Of a DNA stretch of 64,000 nucleotides, positions 1 to 11,189 are shown piece after piece (the stretch's first letter is position 1; the number at the start of each line of letters is the position of its first letter). The stretch is from Microbotryomycetes sp. JL201 (Eukaryota > Basidiomycota > Microbotryomycetes). The translations under genes were made by a program, and so were the position numbers. The stretch spans positions 62,001 through 126,000 of the forward strand of contig JAQYUZ010000035.1 of NCBI GenBank assembly GCA_033819885.1. The letters are read 5' to 3'. Below the pieces are notes generated by a model. The model was not told where the DNA came from and ran no database searches. It was given only the letters and a program-made list of their open reading frames with translations.

Positions 1-1
1 C

Positions 2-181
2 GTTGAAACGGCTTCACCTGCCGCCGCTGAGGAAGAAGAACAGTCGAGAGATGACGATGACAACGAGCAAGACGACGATCAAACAAAAGTTGGCGTGTCA
101 AACGATAACAGTAGCGGAGAACTCGTCGACGTGGCCGCTGAAGAATTGGACAAGGTGGCCCATCCTGAAACTGGTCATTAA
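2..181 (+). CDS. C-terminal end of an acidic protein (5' partial)
   Basis: The frame starting at base 2 is open from the window edge to a TAA at 179-181. The 59 visible residues are strongly acidic, with Glu and Asp runs (AEEEEQSRDDDDDNEQDDD) and the end DKVAHPETGH. No domain is visible in this piece. Its stop faces the STE11 stop at 260, leaving 78 bp between convergent genes. Acidic tails like this are common on nuclear and chromatin proteins, but nothing here identifies the function. Confidence 0.6.
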   Translation, partial: VETASPAAAEEEEQSRDDDDNEQDDDQTKVGVSNDNSSGELVDVAAEELDKVAHPETGH

Positions 182-259
182 GCTTAATTAGAGTTTGAAG
201 TTTCATTGTTGCATATTACGTTGTTTTGCAGTGATGGCAGTGTATGCTACAGTGCAGCG

Positions 260-3200
260 TCAGGTTGAAGCAGCAGCAAACGTCGCTCGCGTAGGTGTTT
301 GCTGGGACACGTCTGTAACGGCTGTGATTGAGTTCGTTGTCGTTGTGCTAGTTGAGGCGCTCCCGACTGCATCACCGTCAGCGACAAACGAGCTGACAAA
401 CGCGTGCTTGAGCAGATTCGTCGCGCTCGGTCGAGCGTCATGGTCGATCGAAAACGTCTCGTCTAAAAAGTGTTCTGCTTCGGTAGAAATGTCGTCTGGT
501 ATCGCCGGCACTGCGCTTTGGCCAATCTGTAGAATGGCCGACTCGTTAGCTGATAGTACAAAGGAGCAGTCGTCAACGAAAAGCAACAGACTCTAAAGAT
601 GGCCTGCATTTGAGTTAGGTTGGCCCAAGGGTGAGTACCCGTCAACATTTCGACGACGAGGCAGCCGAGAGACCAGATATCTGCTTTGCTCGTATAGGCC
701 GTTTGTTTGACCACCTCTGGAGCCATCCAGTACACCGACCCCTGCAATGACGGTCGATGAACTTTCGAACCAGACAGCAAGTCTGCACAACACGGAGCGG
801 GTCAGCTTCAACGAACGCACAATCAACAGTCATTTCGAAACGCACTGTCTTCAACTTTTTTCGAAATGCCGAAATCTGAAATCTTGATGCCTCCCTTGTT
901 GTCGACCAAAATGTTGGCTCCCTTGATGTCCCGGTGGATAATCTCCCTCTCGTGCAGGTATTCGAGGCCGGTCAAAATTTGTCTGACAAATTTGCTAACG
1001 AGTGCCTCCTCGAACGCGCCGTAGTTGGACAGCAACGCGGCGACGGATCCGCCAGGTACGTACTCGAGGAAAATGTTGAGGTGTTGACCATCTGAAGCAG
1101 AGTCGAGGTACTGAACAATGTCTGCTCACGGGTCAAATCAGCTACCCTAAAGACCTGAGAAGCACGCACTGCACGCTCCGCGCACTCACTCTCGTGCTGC
1201 AACGTTTTGAGCAATTCGATTTCCCGCTGCAAAGCCTCGAGCATGGCTTTCTTCTTTTCCTCGTTGTGCGAGTTGCCGGTCGGCAACTCGACTTGTTTGA
1301 CAGCCATAAGCGAGCCAGAAGACGTATTCATGGCTAGAAACACGGATCCAAACGAGCCGGCGCCGATCAGCGCACCGCGAACCCATTTCAGAGCAGGTTT
1401 ACCAGCTTATCAATCGAGTGATGTCAGTCAATGTTGGGTAGGCACTCGCGAAAGATCGAAACTTGCCTTGGCCTGCGCCTCTGTCTTGGTCGTGCTCTTG
1501 CTCGCTCTCGTCAGTGTCGTCCGACTCTTCCTCGCCATCATCATCGTCTCCTAAGAAAACGCTCTCTGCAGACAAGTCGCTGCTCGATCTGTAAGCAGCA
1601 TCTTCGTCTTCAGAACTGCCCTCGACGCCGGCAGCGATCCAGCTGCTCCTTCTATTCTCGAGTTCGGCCGTGACTTCGTCGACGGTGACAATACTCGCCA
1701 CGTCGGAATCTCTGCTGCGCTTGTCCCACAAGCTCAGTCGACTGGCCCCACTCTTGCGCTTGCTGCTGCTGTGTCTCGTAACCCTCGAACTTGCCAAACT
1801 GCGAGTGTCTTCTGCGGGCGCGAGTTCATCCAAGCCTTCGCCGTGATCATCTTCAAACATGCTCTCTAGAATGCTGGGAGGAGCAGACGACTTGGATCCG
1901 GCAGTTGTCGGCCTCGCTCGCTCATCGCTCGTTCGACCGTTGGGTCCGTCAACAGACTTGTCCCATGAGGTCTGACCTGCCAACCCACTCGACTGACTAT
2001 CTCGTCTGAGCATGGATTTCCTTAAACTCTGCCTCACTTGCTTGGATAAAAGTTTGCTTCTCTCGGCTTTTGGGAAATACTCCAGCAAGTGGGTCGCAAT
2101 CAACTCTGACGGCGGCCTTTGTCCGAAAAAGTTGCGCAATTTGCGACCGGACGAAGAATTCGGGTTGTTGACAAGAGATGCAGACGAATTCCGATTACGT
2201 TGTCCATAGAAAGAGTCTCTGTCTGCGCCATCGCCGCTTCCGCCCCTCAGGAATTGCGTGGAGAGATTCTCGGACGACCAGTCTGCACCGCCGAGACCGG
2301 ACATGACGCTTACGACACTCGCACGATTACGTTTGACCCTTTCAGAGTTGACAACGGTCGGAGGCAGCTCGCCCGAATGAGATGAGGACGATGGTGAAGC
2401 AGGCTCGACAAACGTTGTTGGAATTTCGATGCCAAGGTAGTTGGGCGACGCTGGAGAGCTCGCTCCCGCTGAAGCAGCGATTCGCGTATTGTCGATCGGC
2501 GCACCGGATTCTCCAAACACCCACTGCAACTTGCGCCCGCGCTTGTCTTGCGGCAACCGACGGACGGCAAGACCTCGTTGACGGTCGGCCGAGGCGCTGT
2601 CGCGGCATATAGCGTATAATTCTGCCTCGTTTAGCAAGCGTCCCACTGGTTATCATGGTGTCAGCGATTCGTTTCGCGCACCGGTCAAGGTCGATCGGCT
2701 CACCATTGCCGTCTGAGCCAATTGTGAACACGCCCCATTGCTCCAAATCGTCCTCGCTCGTAGACGTCGAAAACTTTTTGACGACGCGAGCGAGCACCTC
2801 ACGGCCGTCTTTGCAGTCTGCGACGGCAATCAACTTGGTGACGCCGTCCTGTCCGACAAACTTTGATGTTTTCCGCAGAACATCGTCCAAGCTTTGTGCG
2901 GACGACGAAGGCGACAGTGTTGCCGTATTTGGGATCGAAGGCGAAGGCAAGAGTCGAGATTGCAGCGTCAATGGAGTCGAAGAGGCAGGAGACGAGCCCG
3001 GAGATGCGCGTCCGTACGACGTGACGGTGAACGCGTCCTGAGTCGGTGAGCTGGCCGCTGCGTAGGGATGTGCGACCAGAGTCTCGCTCAAAGTTCCCGA
3101 CAAGGCGCGCGCTCCGGCCGCCAACGACGGACTTTTGCGGTGTGCGAGGGCGCTGCTGCTGCTCGTCGCGGACCTCGGTGGCAGCTGACTGCCTGGAGGT

Positions 3201-4066
3201 GACCGCAATCGCTCGCCCGGTGACGGACTGGCGCTCTTGTTGCGCAACTGATTCAAGGACGTGCCAGAGATCGTGCCCGTGTAAGAGTTTGTGGGGCTCG
3301 CTGCTGTCGTCAAAATGTGAGGCGCACTCTTGAGGCTTGACATGGTCGTGCGGGGAGGAGACGTCGAGTGAGCAGACTGAGGTTGACCTCGCGTAGCCGG
3401 CGAGCTTGACGCGCTGGCCACGAGTCGTGGCGTCGTAGCCGAAGTCGGTGTCGTAGCCGAAGAAGAAAAAGTCGCGCTCGACAGACTGTGACTTGACTGG
3501 TGCGAGCGGTATGTTGACACAGATCCGTTTGACGACTCTGCCGTTGCCGTCGAGTTGGACCGACTGAGATGAAGTGGCGGTGGTATCCTGCCTGACGGCC
3601 GTTTTGCGAGCGTGGCGCCACTCGACGTTGACGCATTTTGCGCTGTTGGTGCCGGGCTGGCACTGCGGCTAGACATTGCTCTGAGCGATGCGGCGGAAGA
3701 TGTACACTTGTTGCGGAGCGCTTTGATTGCGACCGTGATTTTGACTCGGTCTCCGACGCTGCGCACGCCCATTTCTTTCAGCGCGGCCTGATCAACGTCG
3801 AGCAAGACGTGGCCTCTGATGTCGTTCCGCTGAAACGTATCTTGGTGCTGTCCGGCGCCAATTTGAGCGAGCCAGTGGCCGACGCGTTCATCGTCCCACG
3901 TCTTGACAAAGTCTTGATACGGCCGGGTGTGTGTCTCTGGGTCATCCGGCACTGATGCTTGCACGCGTTGGCCGAGCGCTGAACCTGGTCTCGATCCGTT
4001 GCCCATGATGGGTGGCGCAGACATTGTCGGGGACGTGAGGCGGCCGTGCTGGTGGATTGACATCAT
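260..4066 (-). CDS. STE11: Ste11-type MAP kinase kinase kinase
   Basis: MAPKKK of the mating/filamentation and osmostress MAPK cascades; it phosphorylates a Ste7/Pbs2-type MAPKK in the cytoplasm. Exons by eye: 4066-2704, 2645-1446, 1405-1190, 1121-846, 782-592, 526-260, giving about 1170 aa. Visible parts: SAM domain at residues 56-117 ([14 protein letters not shown]), a Ras-association-like domain around 410-480 split by the first intron, a long Ser-rich linker, and a C-terminal kinase domain from about 860 with [10 protein letters not shown], catalytic lysine in [23 protein letters not shown] and the activation end GSVYWMAPE. The linker contains acidic and Ser-rich stretches typical of autoinhibitory regions. 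I chose the MetMet at 4066, shortly before the SAM domain; in-frame ATGs further upstream are possible. Five introns of 40-68 nt, all GT-AG. The smut orthologue is Kpp4/Ubc4. Confidence 0.93.
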
Positions 4067-5007
4067 TTCTGAGTTTGTCTGCGCACCATGGCGCGTCAGC
4101 TGACGTTGACATGCTCTAGCTGTCTGTACTTGCATCGTCATGCGAGCTGCATCACACTGGAGACGGTCTGTGCGGGTCGGGCGTTGGTTCTGCAGGCAAT
4201 CGGTAGAAAGGATGACAGCACGGTCAGCTCGAAAATCACTATAAGAACGATATGCGCGGCCTGTGCACAGGGCACTCGACACAGGCTTGCATGTCACGGT
4301 CGGGGTCTGGGCTCGGACCGCTGTGTACGGTTCGCGGCACGCGTTTTGAACCGAATCTCTGGGCGATTCGGGTGCACTGCAAGACCAAGGTGCAAGCACA
4401 ATCGTACAAATGACGCGTTGTGTGTCGCGGCCGTGGCGCATCACAGTTCGCGACTGCGCGCGACTCTGTGTATGCATTGATGCATGCCGCTCGCAGCGTA
4501 GCAGAGCTCACCCCAAGCGCTGTCCGTTGCTTGATGCGCCGCGTCTTTTGAACGAAACAAGAGGCAGCAGCATGTCGGAGCGGATCCGCTGCGTTGTCGG
4601 ATGGTCACGTGCACACACGCCACCAAATTTTGTCGAGCCTGCTATTACTATCCGCGCTGGCTTGCCAAGGTTGGAAATGCCCTGTAACCCCTCTCGTCAT
4701 CAAGGTCACGTGACGACGGAGTCGCTGCCGTAATGAGCGCTCATTAAGGCAACTCTCGCACGTCAGCCGCTTTGCTTTTTGGGACGACAGACACACGTCA
4801 CGCGCCTTTTCTTTCTCACTACATTCTCTGCACCTTCCAAAGGTGAGTGTGCTGTCACACGGCATGGCTGGAAGACTGCGAAGGCATCCGTTTTGTTCAT
4901 CTAGTACAACTTGTTGACTGATCCGGTTCGCGCTTGGCTCGGTCACACAACCCCCGCATCCGCTGCTTCTTTTCCTTTCGCCCTTGCTTCTCGGCAGGCA
5001 CGAAAAC
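4067..5007. promoter_or_regulatory. Divergent intergenic region STE11 / quinone reductase
   Basis: About 940 bp between two divergently transcribed genes, so it must hold both promoters and 5' UTRs. I see no convincing coding frame, no long repeat and no obvious TATA element. Short open frames on both strands are composition-driven. Confidence 0.5.
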
Positions 5008-6427
5008 ATGCCCGCCAAGCTTGCAGTCATCTACGCGTCCACCTATGGCCATGTCAAGCGAGTACAACGTGCTTGTCGCCGCTCATCGCCAGCTGACGAT
5101 CGGCCCCACCTCCTTCACACAGGACTTTGGCAGAGTCGATTGCCGAAGGCGCAAAGGGCACTGGCGCAGAGGTAGACATTTACCAGTTCCCGGAAATATT
5201 GTCAGATGAGGTCCTTGCCAAGATGCACGCGGCGGTGAGTGTGTTTTCCTCCGCGCGCCGCTCGCTCAGTCTCGAACGGGTCTGACCGAGTACGCTCCGA
5301 CACGCAGCCAAAGGCAAACTATCCGACGATCACGCCTAACGACTTGACAAAGTACGACGGCTTTTTGTTTGGCATTCCCACTCGCTACGGTCGCGCCGTT
5401 GCGTCGGCGTCTGCCTTTTTCGACCAAACTGGCGGTCTGTGGGCTTCTGGCGCGCTTGTCGGCAAGTTTGCGTAAGTCGGTCACGACCTTGCTTTTTGGT
5501 TGCACCGACTGACATGGTCTGCACTGCAGCGGCATTTTTGTGAGCCTGCCTCGCGCTCGCTGCGTCGCCACGATGCTAACTTTTATCCCTGCCAGCACTC
5601 TACGGCCTCACAGCACGGCGGACAGGAGACGACGGCCTTGACGACTCTTCCTTTCCTTGCTCACCACGGCATCATCTATGTTCCTCTTTCATATGCGCAC
5701 CCCGAGCTCGCCAAGAATGAACAGATCACCGGTGGCTCGGCTTGGGGCGCTGGCACGATCGCCAACGGCGACGGCTCGCGCCAGCCTTCGTCCACCGAGC
5801 TCGATATTGCCACGTTCCACGGCAAGAGCTTTGCAAACACGGTCAACACGTTCGTTGCTGGCAAAGCAAAGTAAGTAGCCAATCTCGGCCACTTTGCGGG
5901 AAAAACGAATCTTTAGACGGTAGTGCGTAGAATCCCACACAGTATGTTGCCAATGGCAGACGAAAGCCTTTTGCATCTCAAAAATCTCTACGCATAACCG
6001 TCGCATGAGAACAAGAGGGCTTACCTTGTGCTCGACCCTGCAGGCTGGCGGGCGGATCTGTTGCAGCTGACGAGCCAGTCGCCGCAAAGGCTGTCCCGGC
6101 TTCGGGTGGGTCATTACGTGATTATCGCCCCGGATTGCATCGTCTGATTAGGTTTCGCCGACAGCCGCTGCCGTTCAAGAACCGACAGCCACCGCGACAG
6201 ACTCGAAGCCTTACCAGGTCGACACCTCGACCGCCGCGCCGGCTGGTAACTCGACGACGGCCACTTCTGCACCGTCTCAGCCTGCCTCTCAACCTGCCAC
6301 ACAATCCGGCGCCACGACGAATGCTACTCCAGTGCAACAGTCAGCTCAGAGGACTGTTGAAAAGCAGCAAAAGAAGGGAGGATTGTTTGCAGGTTGCTGT
6401 GGTAAGGCAGGTCATTATGATTCGTAG
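5008..6427 (+). CDS. WrbA/Ycp4-type NAD(P)H:quinone oxidoreductase
   Basis: Flavodoxin-fold FMN protein of the WrbA/Pst2/Ycp4 family, which reduces quinones by two electrons and protects against oxidative stress. Exons: 5008-5057, 5123-5234, 5308-5471, 5530-5539, 5596-5870, 6044-6105, 6165-6427, about 311 aa. The N-terminus has the FMN phosphate loop (YASTYGHVKTLAES), then FGIPTRYGR and GGQETT, all family landmarks. Two oddities: the first intron (5058-5122) must start with GC, not GT, to give HVK-TLAE, and exon 4 is only 10 nt. The core ends near 5870; the last exons add a Pro/Ala/Thr/Gln-rich tail ending KKGGLFAGCCG, like lipid-anchored Ycp4 tails. If the 5871 GTAAGT is not used, the protein stops at 5874 without the tail. 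Confidence 0.85.
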
Positions 6428-8779
6428 ATGCGTTGGCGTTTGTAGATCGTACCAGTCAACATTGTCCAATTCGATTCTGCCCGAGAGACGGGCGTGCTTG
6501 GAACGTAAAAACTTTCCATTCAGGGCTCGAAATGCAGGCAGCGAGGCCGCTGACGAAAGACACCGAGAGTGTTATGGCAAGGCAAGTCAAAGCGAAATAG
6601 CAAGAAAAGAATAGGAACGGAGCCAGCACGTCGAAAAAGTGTGTCTATGGTTCAGGTCAGCAATACGTGTCGATATGCCTTCTGTTCTGGATTGTATGTC
6701 GTTGCACTCTCCGTTCATCAGCTTGTTGCGTTAGACTCTCGCTCCAGAGACGACATCTGGCGTGAGTAGTGTTGGTCTCTGGCCAATGACGCTTTCAAAA
6801 TCCTAGAGTATCTTTCCACCTGATGTGACGTGTGTCAAGAGTCAGGTTCATCAGTCGCATTCGGGCGATCATTGCGCTGACCAGCTTGAGACATTTGACA
6901 GTCTGCCACGCTTCGATCTGGACAGTGGCGCCTTTTTGCAAACGTTCGACATTATCATCTGTCGCAAATCTGAGATCGAGGTCGGCAGCGCACAGTGCCA
7001 AGGTACTCTGACTTTCTCCAGCTTGTTCAGCGCGCAGTGCGCGGAACAAGGTTTTGGTCCAATAGAGGGAGGCTCAAACTATGCTCTGCAGCAAATGTGC
7101 GTTAAATGCTCTGCCTTTGTAATTGCCAAACTGTCACCTGAAGCGTAGCAGACTGCACAAACTTGAGTATCAGCCTTGAATATCAGCTGCTGGTACGCAC
7201 ACGACAGAAAGTCGGTCGCACAGGTGAGGTAAGTCTTTCTAACGCGAAAAGTTCGATTTGCAATGCACAGGCCCGGGCACGGGTGCGGCGGCGGCATTCT
7301 TTAGCGCCTCAGTCCTGTCAATTGTGGAGGACGATTTTGTTGCGTTTCTAAGGACTGTCGTCTCTTTGCTCGCGACTTGTGTAGGCAACAATTGCACAGA
7401 CGTCGCATATGCTTCCAAATTATATCGACCAAGCCAGTACCCCAAGCCTGGCGCCAATCGTATCAGTGAGAAGAGACGCCCGTTAGAGAAGAAGTATCAG
7501 TGGCGCACTCAGCACCACTCGCCGGAGCGCATCTGGATGGCATGACGATCAGAGAAGCGATCGAAATCGCATTCTGGAAGGTCACCAGGATGACGGTGTG
7601 CTGCCCAGCTGGGCTGTGTCATGTTTCACTGCATGGTCCCAATGCAGATCCTTGTTGACCTGTCCGAGTCGGAACGAGTCGAGAGCTTCAGGGGTAGAGC
7701 AGATCTGGTGTGGCGTCATTATAAAGGCTGCGACATACACGTGTGCCTCTCTTGATAACGTCATCTTGCGGCCAAGCGCGTGGATGCCTCGAAAGACAAA
7801 GTCTGCGTTGGTGGAGCTTCGTGCCTGCGATCATTGTTGCACAAGTTGTCGGCGGGCCCTCTTACCGATCCATTGATGTCTGAGCTGGTCTCGAATGTGA
7901 TCTCTTGATGTCCTCTTGGCGTATGTTGGTGTCACTGATGTTCATGTACGCTCGGGCCCCTCTACGACAGCTCAATTGAGGTACACAAGCACACAGACTC
8001 GTGGTAAAGAGCAGCAATCAGCGAGTCAGGACCGAGCTTGAGAATACAGGATCATGCATGATTGTGCGCCCTGCAGACACCCGAATCCGGCTCGGCGCCG
8101 AGTCGATTGATTGACCTGCCCAGCCAACACCGCCAAGTTTAGCCGCTTGCATGCTGCTGTCAGGTCCAGAGCACTTGTAACGCGGCGACGGAGCCGGTCC
8201 CGCATCCGTCACACATGATAATATGTCGCTTTCGGTCACGTTCAAGGCGCGAGGCCTGAGCGCCACACACAGGGGCCAAACTCGGACCGTCGCAGCAGAT
8301 CGTCGGGCGGCCGAGTATGCAGTGGCCAAACAAGACTCTGAGTCTCCTTTGTTGCTTCGTCCGGGGCCGTCAGGCTTTGTGCTCGCTGCCGCGCACGGTC
8401 CTTCGGTCGACACGCTCTCGGCCAAGTTTGGACGTTGGTTTCCTACCATTACCCGTTACGTTCACTTGCCCATTCAGCTCCACTGAGCGATATGCACGAG
8501 TGATGAACGACAACATTGGCGTACACACACTTGACCCCGGCGGCTGCACTGGGCGACGGCAACTTGAGCCCGCATTACACCTGAAAACGCCAGCTCACAA
8601 GACTCTTGCGAGCAGAAACAAGACAAGCCGCACAAACAACCTGCCCGCGCGGCGCCTACGGACCACTGTCAAGCCGTGACGTCAGGCCGAGCGCTCGACC
8701 TCCTGACCCCGAACGATTCTGAAGCATCCAAATACGCGGCAACCTCAACCTCATGGCTCTCATCATCATGAAAACGCAC
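6428..8779. other. Gene-poor stretch without recognisable genes
   Basis: About 2.3 kb in which all open frames are short, lack splice-consistent partners and overlap equally long frames on the other strand. A frame at 8223-8486 (+), with AAEYAVAKQD, faintly recalls AAEYLTEREYACL in the unknown family copy at 13.6-15.1 kb on the other strand, so the left family copy may begin here. The match is too weak to annotate. Confidence 0.4.
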
Positions 8780-11189
8780 CACTCGAGGCTCTTGGGCAGC
8801 GCGCCGAGCTTGCAGTGCAGATTGCCAGCCTGAAAATCAGCGAGTGGATATTCAGCCGAGTTGACGGTCAGTTTTTGGCGAACAGTGCTACGACGAGATT
8901 GCTGAGTCTTCTGTGTATCGGCAGAGTCTGACTGTGATGCGGGACCGTCCATCGATCAAGTCCAGTTTGACGAGGACAACCTCGAATCGAACCACCTCGA
9001 CACGAGCGGTCTCGATACGAACGACCTCGACCCGATTGTCCATGAGGGTTCGGACTCGATTCGGACGAACGTTGCTCACCAAGGTCGTTCGCCTCAAAAC
9101 TCGACCGCAGTTTTGCGTCCAAGCCTTGACCTCTTCATGGCCTCTATGCCAAGGTCACAGTCTAGTCCAAGTTGACCTTGATCCTTGCGCAATCTTTCGC
9201 GGCGTCTCAGACAGCAGAACCAGTCTGGGATCTGCATCGCTCGCGATCCGGCTCACGAAAGCAGTCGGCGTGCCTCACGAAAAGAACCTCAAATTCGGAA
9301 GTGCAACAGCCAACATAAGACCGTCCGTCAGGGATGCAACTCGGATCCCCTATCGTAAGCTCATGGAAAGAGCCACTCTGCGGGCCGAGTCGAAGCTCGT
9401 CCAAACGTGAGCCGAATGCGAAGCTTGTCGCCGTCATGTCTGAACCCTGCTAACACAGTAGAGCTAGCAGACTTTTAGTACGCCGACACGGTGAATGCCA
9501 AATGCAAACGCAAAAGTCGTGCCACGGCCGAAGCAGCCCGCCAAATGTTCCAAGCGGCGTCAAACAACAATCGACACTCACACAGCATTTCTTCAAGATC
9601 TTGCACAAGAGTGGCGAGCTCCCATGGAACGGCAGGCAAAGCTCGCGAGCTCTGGAGAGCTGGCCTGTCTGACGGATGCCAGAGCGCTCCCGTCTCGCCT
9701 TTTGTGCACCGATTCCCCCCAGTATGGGCTCGAAAGTCGCAAATAGCTCGACAACAACCATCCTCTCGCCCTGTATCTTGTCTCGCACTTGGACATCCTT
9801 CGAGCTCCAAGTCGAGTCGCCGCCGATCCCTTTTCTGTCGACTTGTCGCAGATTGCTGGCATCACCAGAAGTAAAGCTCTCACTTCCCTCGACTCTGCCG
9901 AGCTGATTGATGAGTCTGGCCGTGTCCACCTTCATCTGCGTGTGATCAAGGCGACGCGCTGCACAGCATCGCCAATGGTCCACCCAATACACGAACCAAT
10001 TTCCTGCGGGGAGTTGAGTAAGAGGCTGCAGCCCTGGGAGTCCTCGGCAAACTTTCGCCAGAACTCGTCGTACCGAAGGTGTACGCTGGATTGGGCTTCA
10101 GAAAGGGAGGCGAAGGCCGCGCGAGCGTCAACGAGGGCCAAGTGCACGCGCATTTGTTGAACTTTATCAAGGCAAACCAGTTGAGCTTGGCAAACCTTTG
10201 TTCTACGAGCTGGATTTACCTGGTGGCGAGTGGTATGGGCCAATGTCACGGTGTACGAACTTCGGGCGCATCTGTTGGCATCTCCATTGGAAGAGCTAGC
10301 TAATTGCCGCGCTGGGCGCCTCACGGCTGAATGCGCACACCGGCGATCTGGTCTCTAATTGGCAACCTGATTCGACTTTGGTCGAGCAGCTGCAGCATGT
10401 CAATACATTTTTAGACGCGACGACGGCCAACCCCGACGTTTTCTCCCTCCCAAACAATATGCCACGCATGTATCTTTTGCAAACATTTTCAACGCCATCC
10501 GACAGAGCGACATTGGCCGCATTGAAAAACATGTTGACGACTGTGTGCGCGTGTGGGACTCGCCAACGATCAGGAGCGGCCCGTCATTGTCTCGCACGGC
10601 CATTCAAGACGTGAAGAAGGGCGCAAGCGGACTCGAGTATTCTGATGATGGGTACGCTTTGCGTATCAGGTGCCTCAAGGATGTGACGCGCGCGGAATTC
10701 AACGTCGAAGTGACAGGCTCGACGTTCTTCGGATCGCTCACTGGCGACGGGTTACGGCTCTTTGTCGACACATTAAGACTCGTACGCCGTCACATTGATG
10801 CGCCAGCTGTCCACAACAATGTGGAGTCTCTTGGCGAGACGTTCATGAACTTTTGGATCATCTTTTGCCACAGAAAGATGGTCCTAGCCATCATTCTGTG
10901 GTTGAGATCCATCTCTTGCGTCGTGATCGCCCCCGTCTTTATCGTCACCTCTGCCAAATTTGCCGCGAGGTATTCGAATCGAGCGCCGGCTTTGGCGGAG
11001 AATGTCCGGAGGGATACCACGCAACTGCGGTGCGGGACATACTGCAGCATCATGGCGACATCCTCATGCAAGTGCCGGCGGGTATTTTCCCGACGAAGGT
11101 GGATCAGCTCGAGCTTGGACAGCTCTACGTCGGCAACGACGAGGCAGACGACTCGCAGTGGACCAAGCATCAAGCGTTCGTGAGGCTCG
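8780..11189 (+). pseudogene. Unknown repeat-family gene, left copy, degraded
   Basis: Diverged copy of the family whose better-preserved member lies inverted at 11253-15080. The order matches: a coiled-coil-like exon around 8780-8869, a conserved intron starting GTCAGT, an acidic segment (8928 onward) with repeated LD/ND dipeptides, then from about 9479 the C-terminal half with QHFLQDLAQEW, SGRVHLHLRVIKA, KGGEGRAS, SGPSLSRTAIQDVKKG and ASGLEYSDD. The reading frame is interrupted and shifts several times, while the last 700 bp are nearly as well kept as the partner copy. I recognise no domain. Similarity stops at 11189, exactly at the inverted-repeat centre. Confidence 0.55.

Noticed and set aside
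4088-4733. Frames of 90-130 codons upstream of STE11
   Set aside because: Present on both strands, Arg/Cys-rich composition, no motif or splice partner; promoter region.
6113-6337. Arg-rich minus-strand frames opposite the quinone-reductase tail
   Set aside because: Shadows of the Pro/Ala/Thr-rich coding tail on the plus strand.
7163-7545. Plus-strand frame containing a hydrophobic stretch (VAFLRTVVSLLATCVG)
   Set aside because: No start context, no flanking exons, equally long frame on the other strand.
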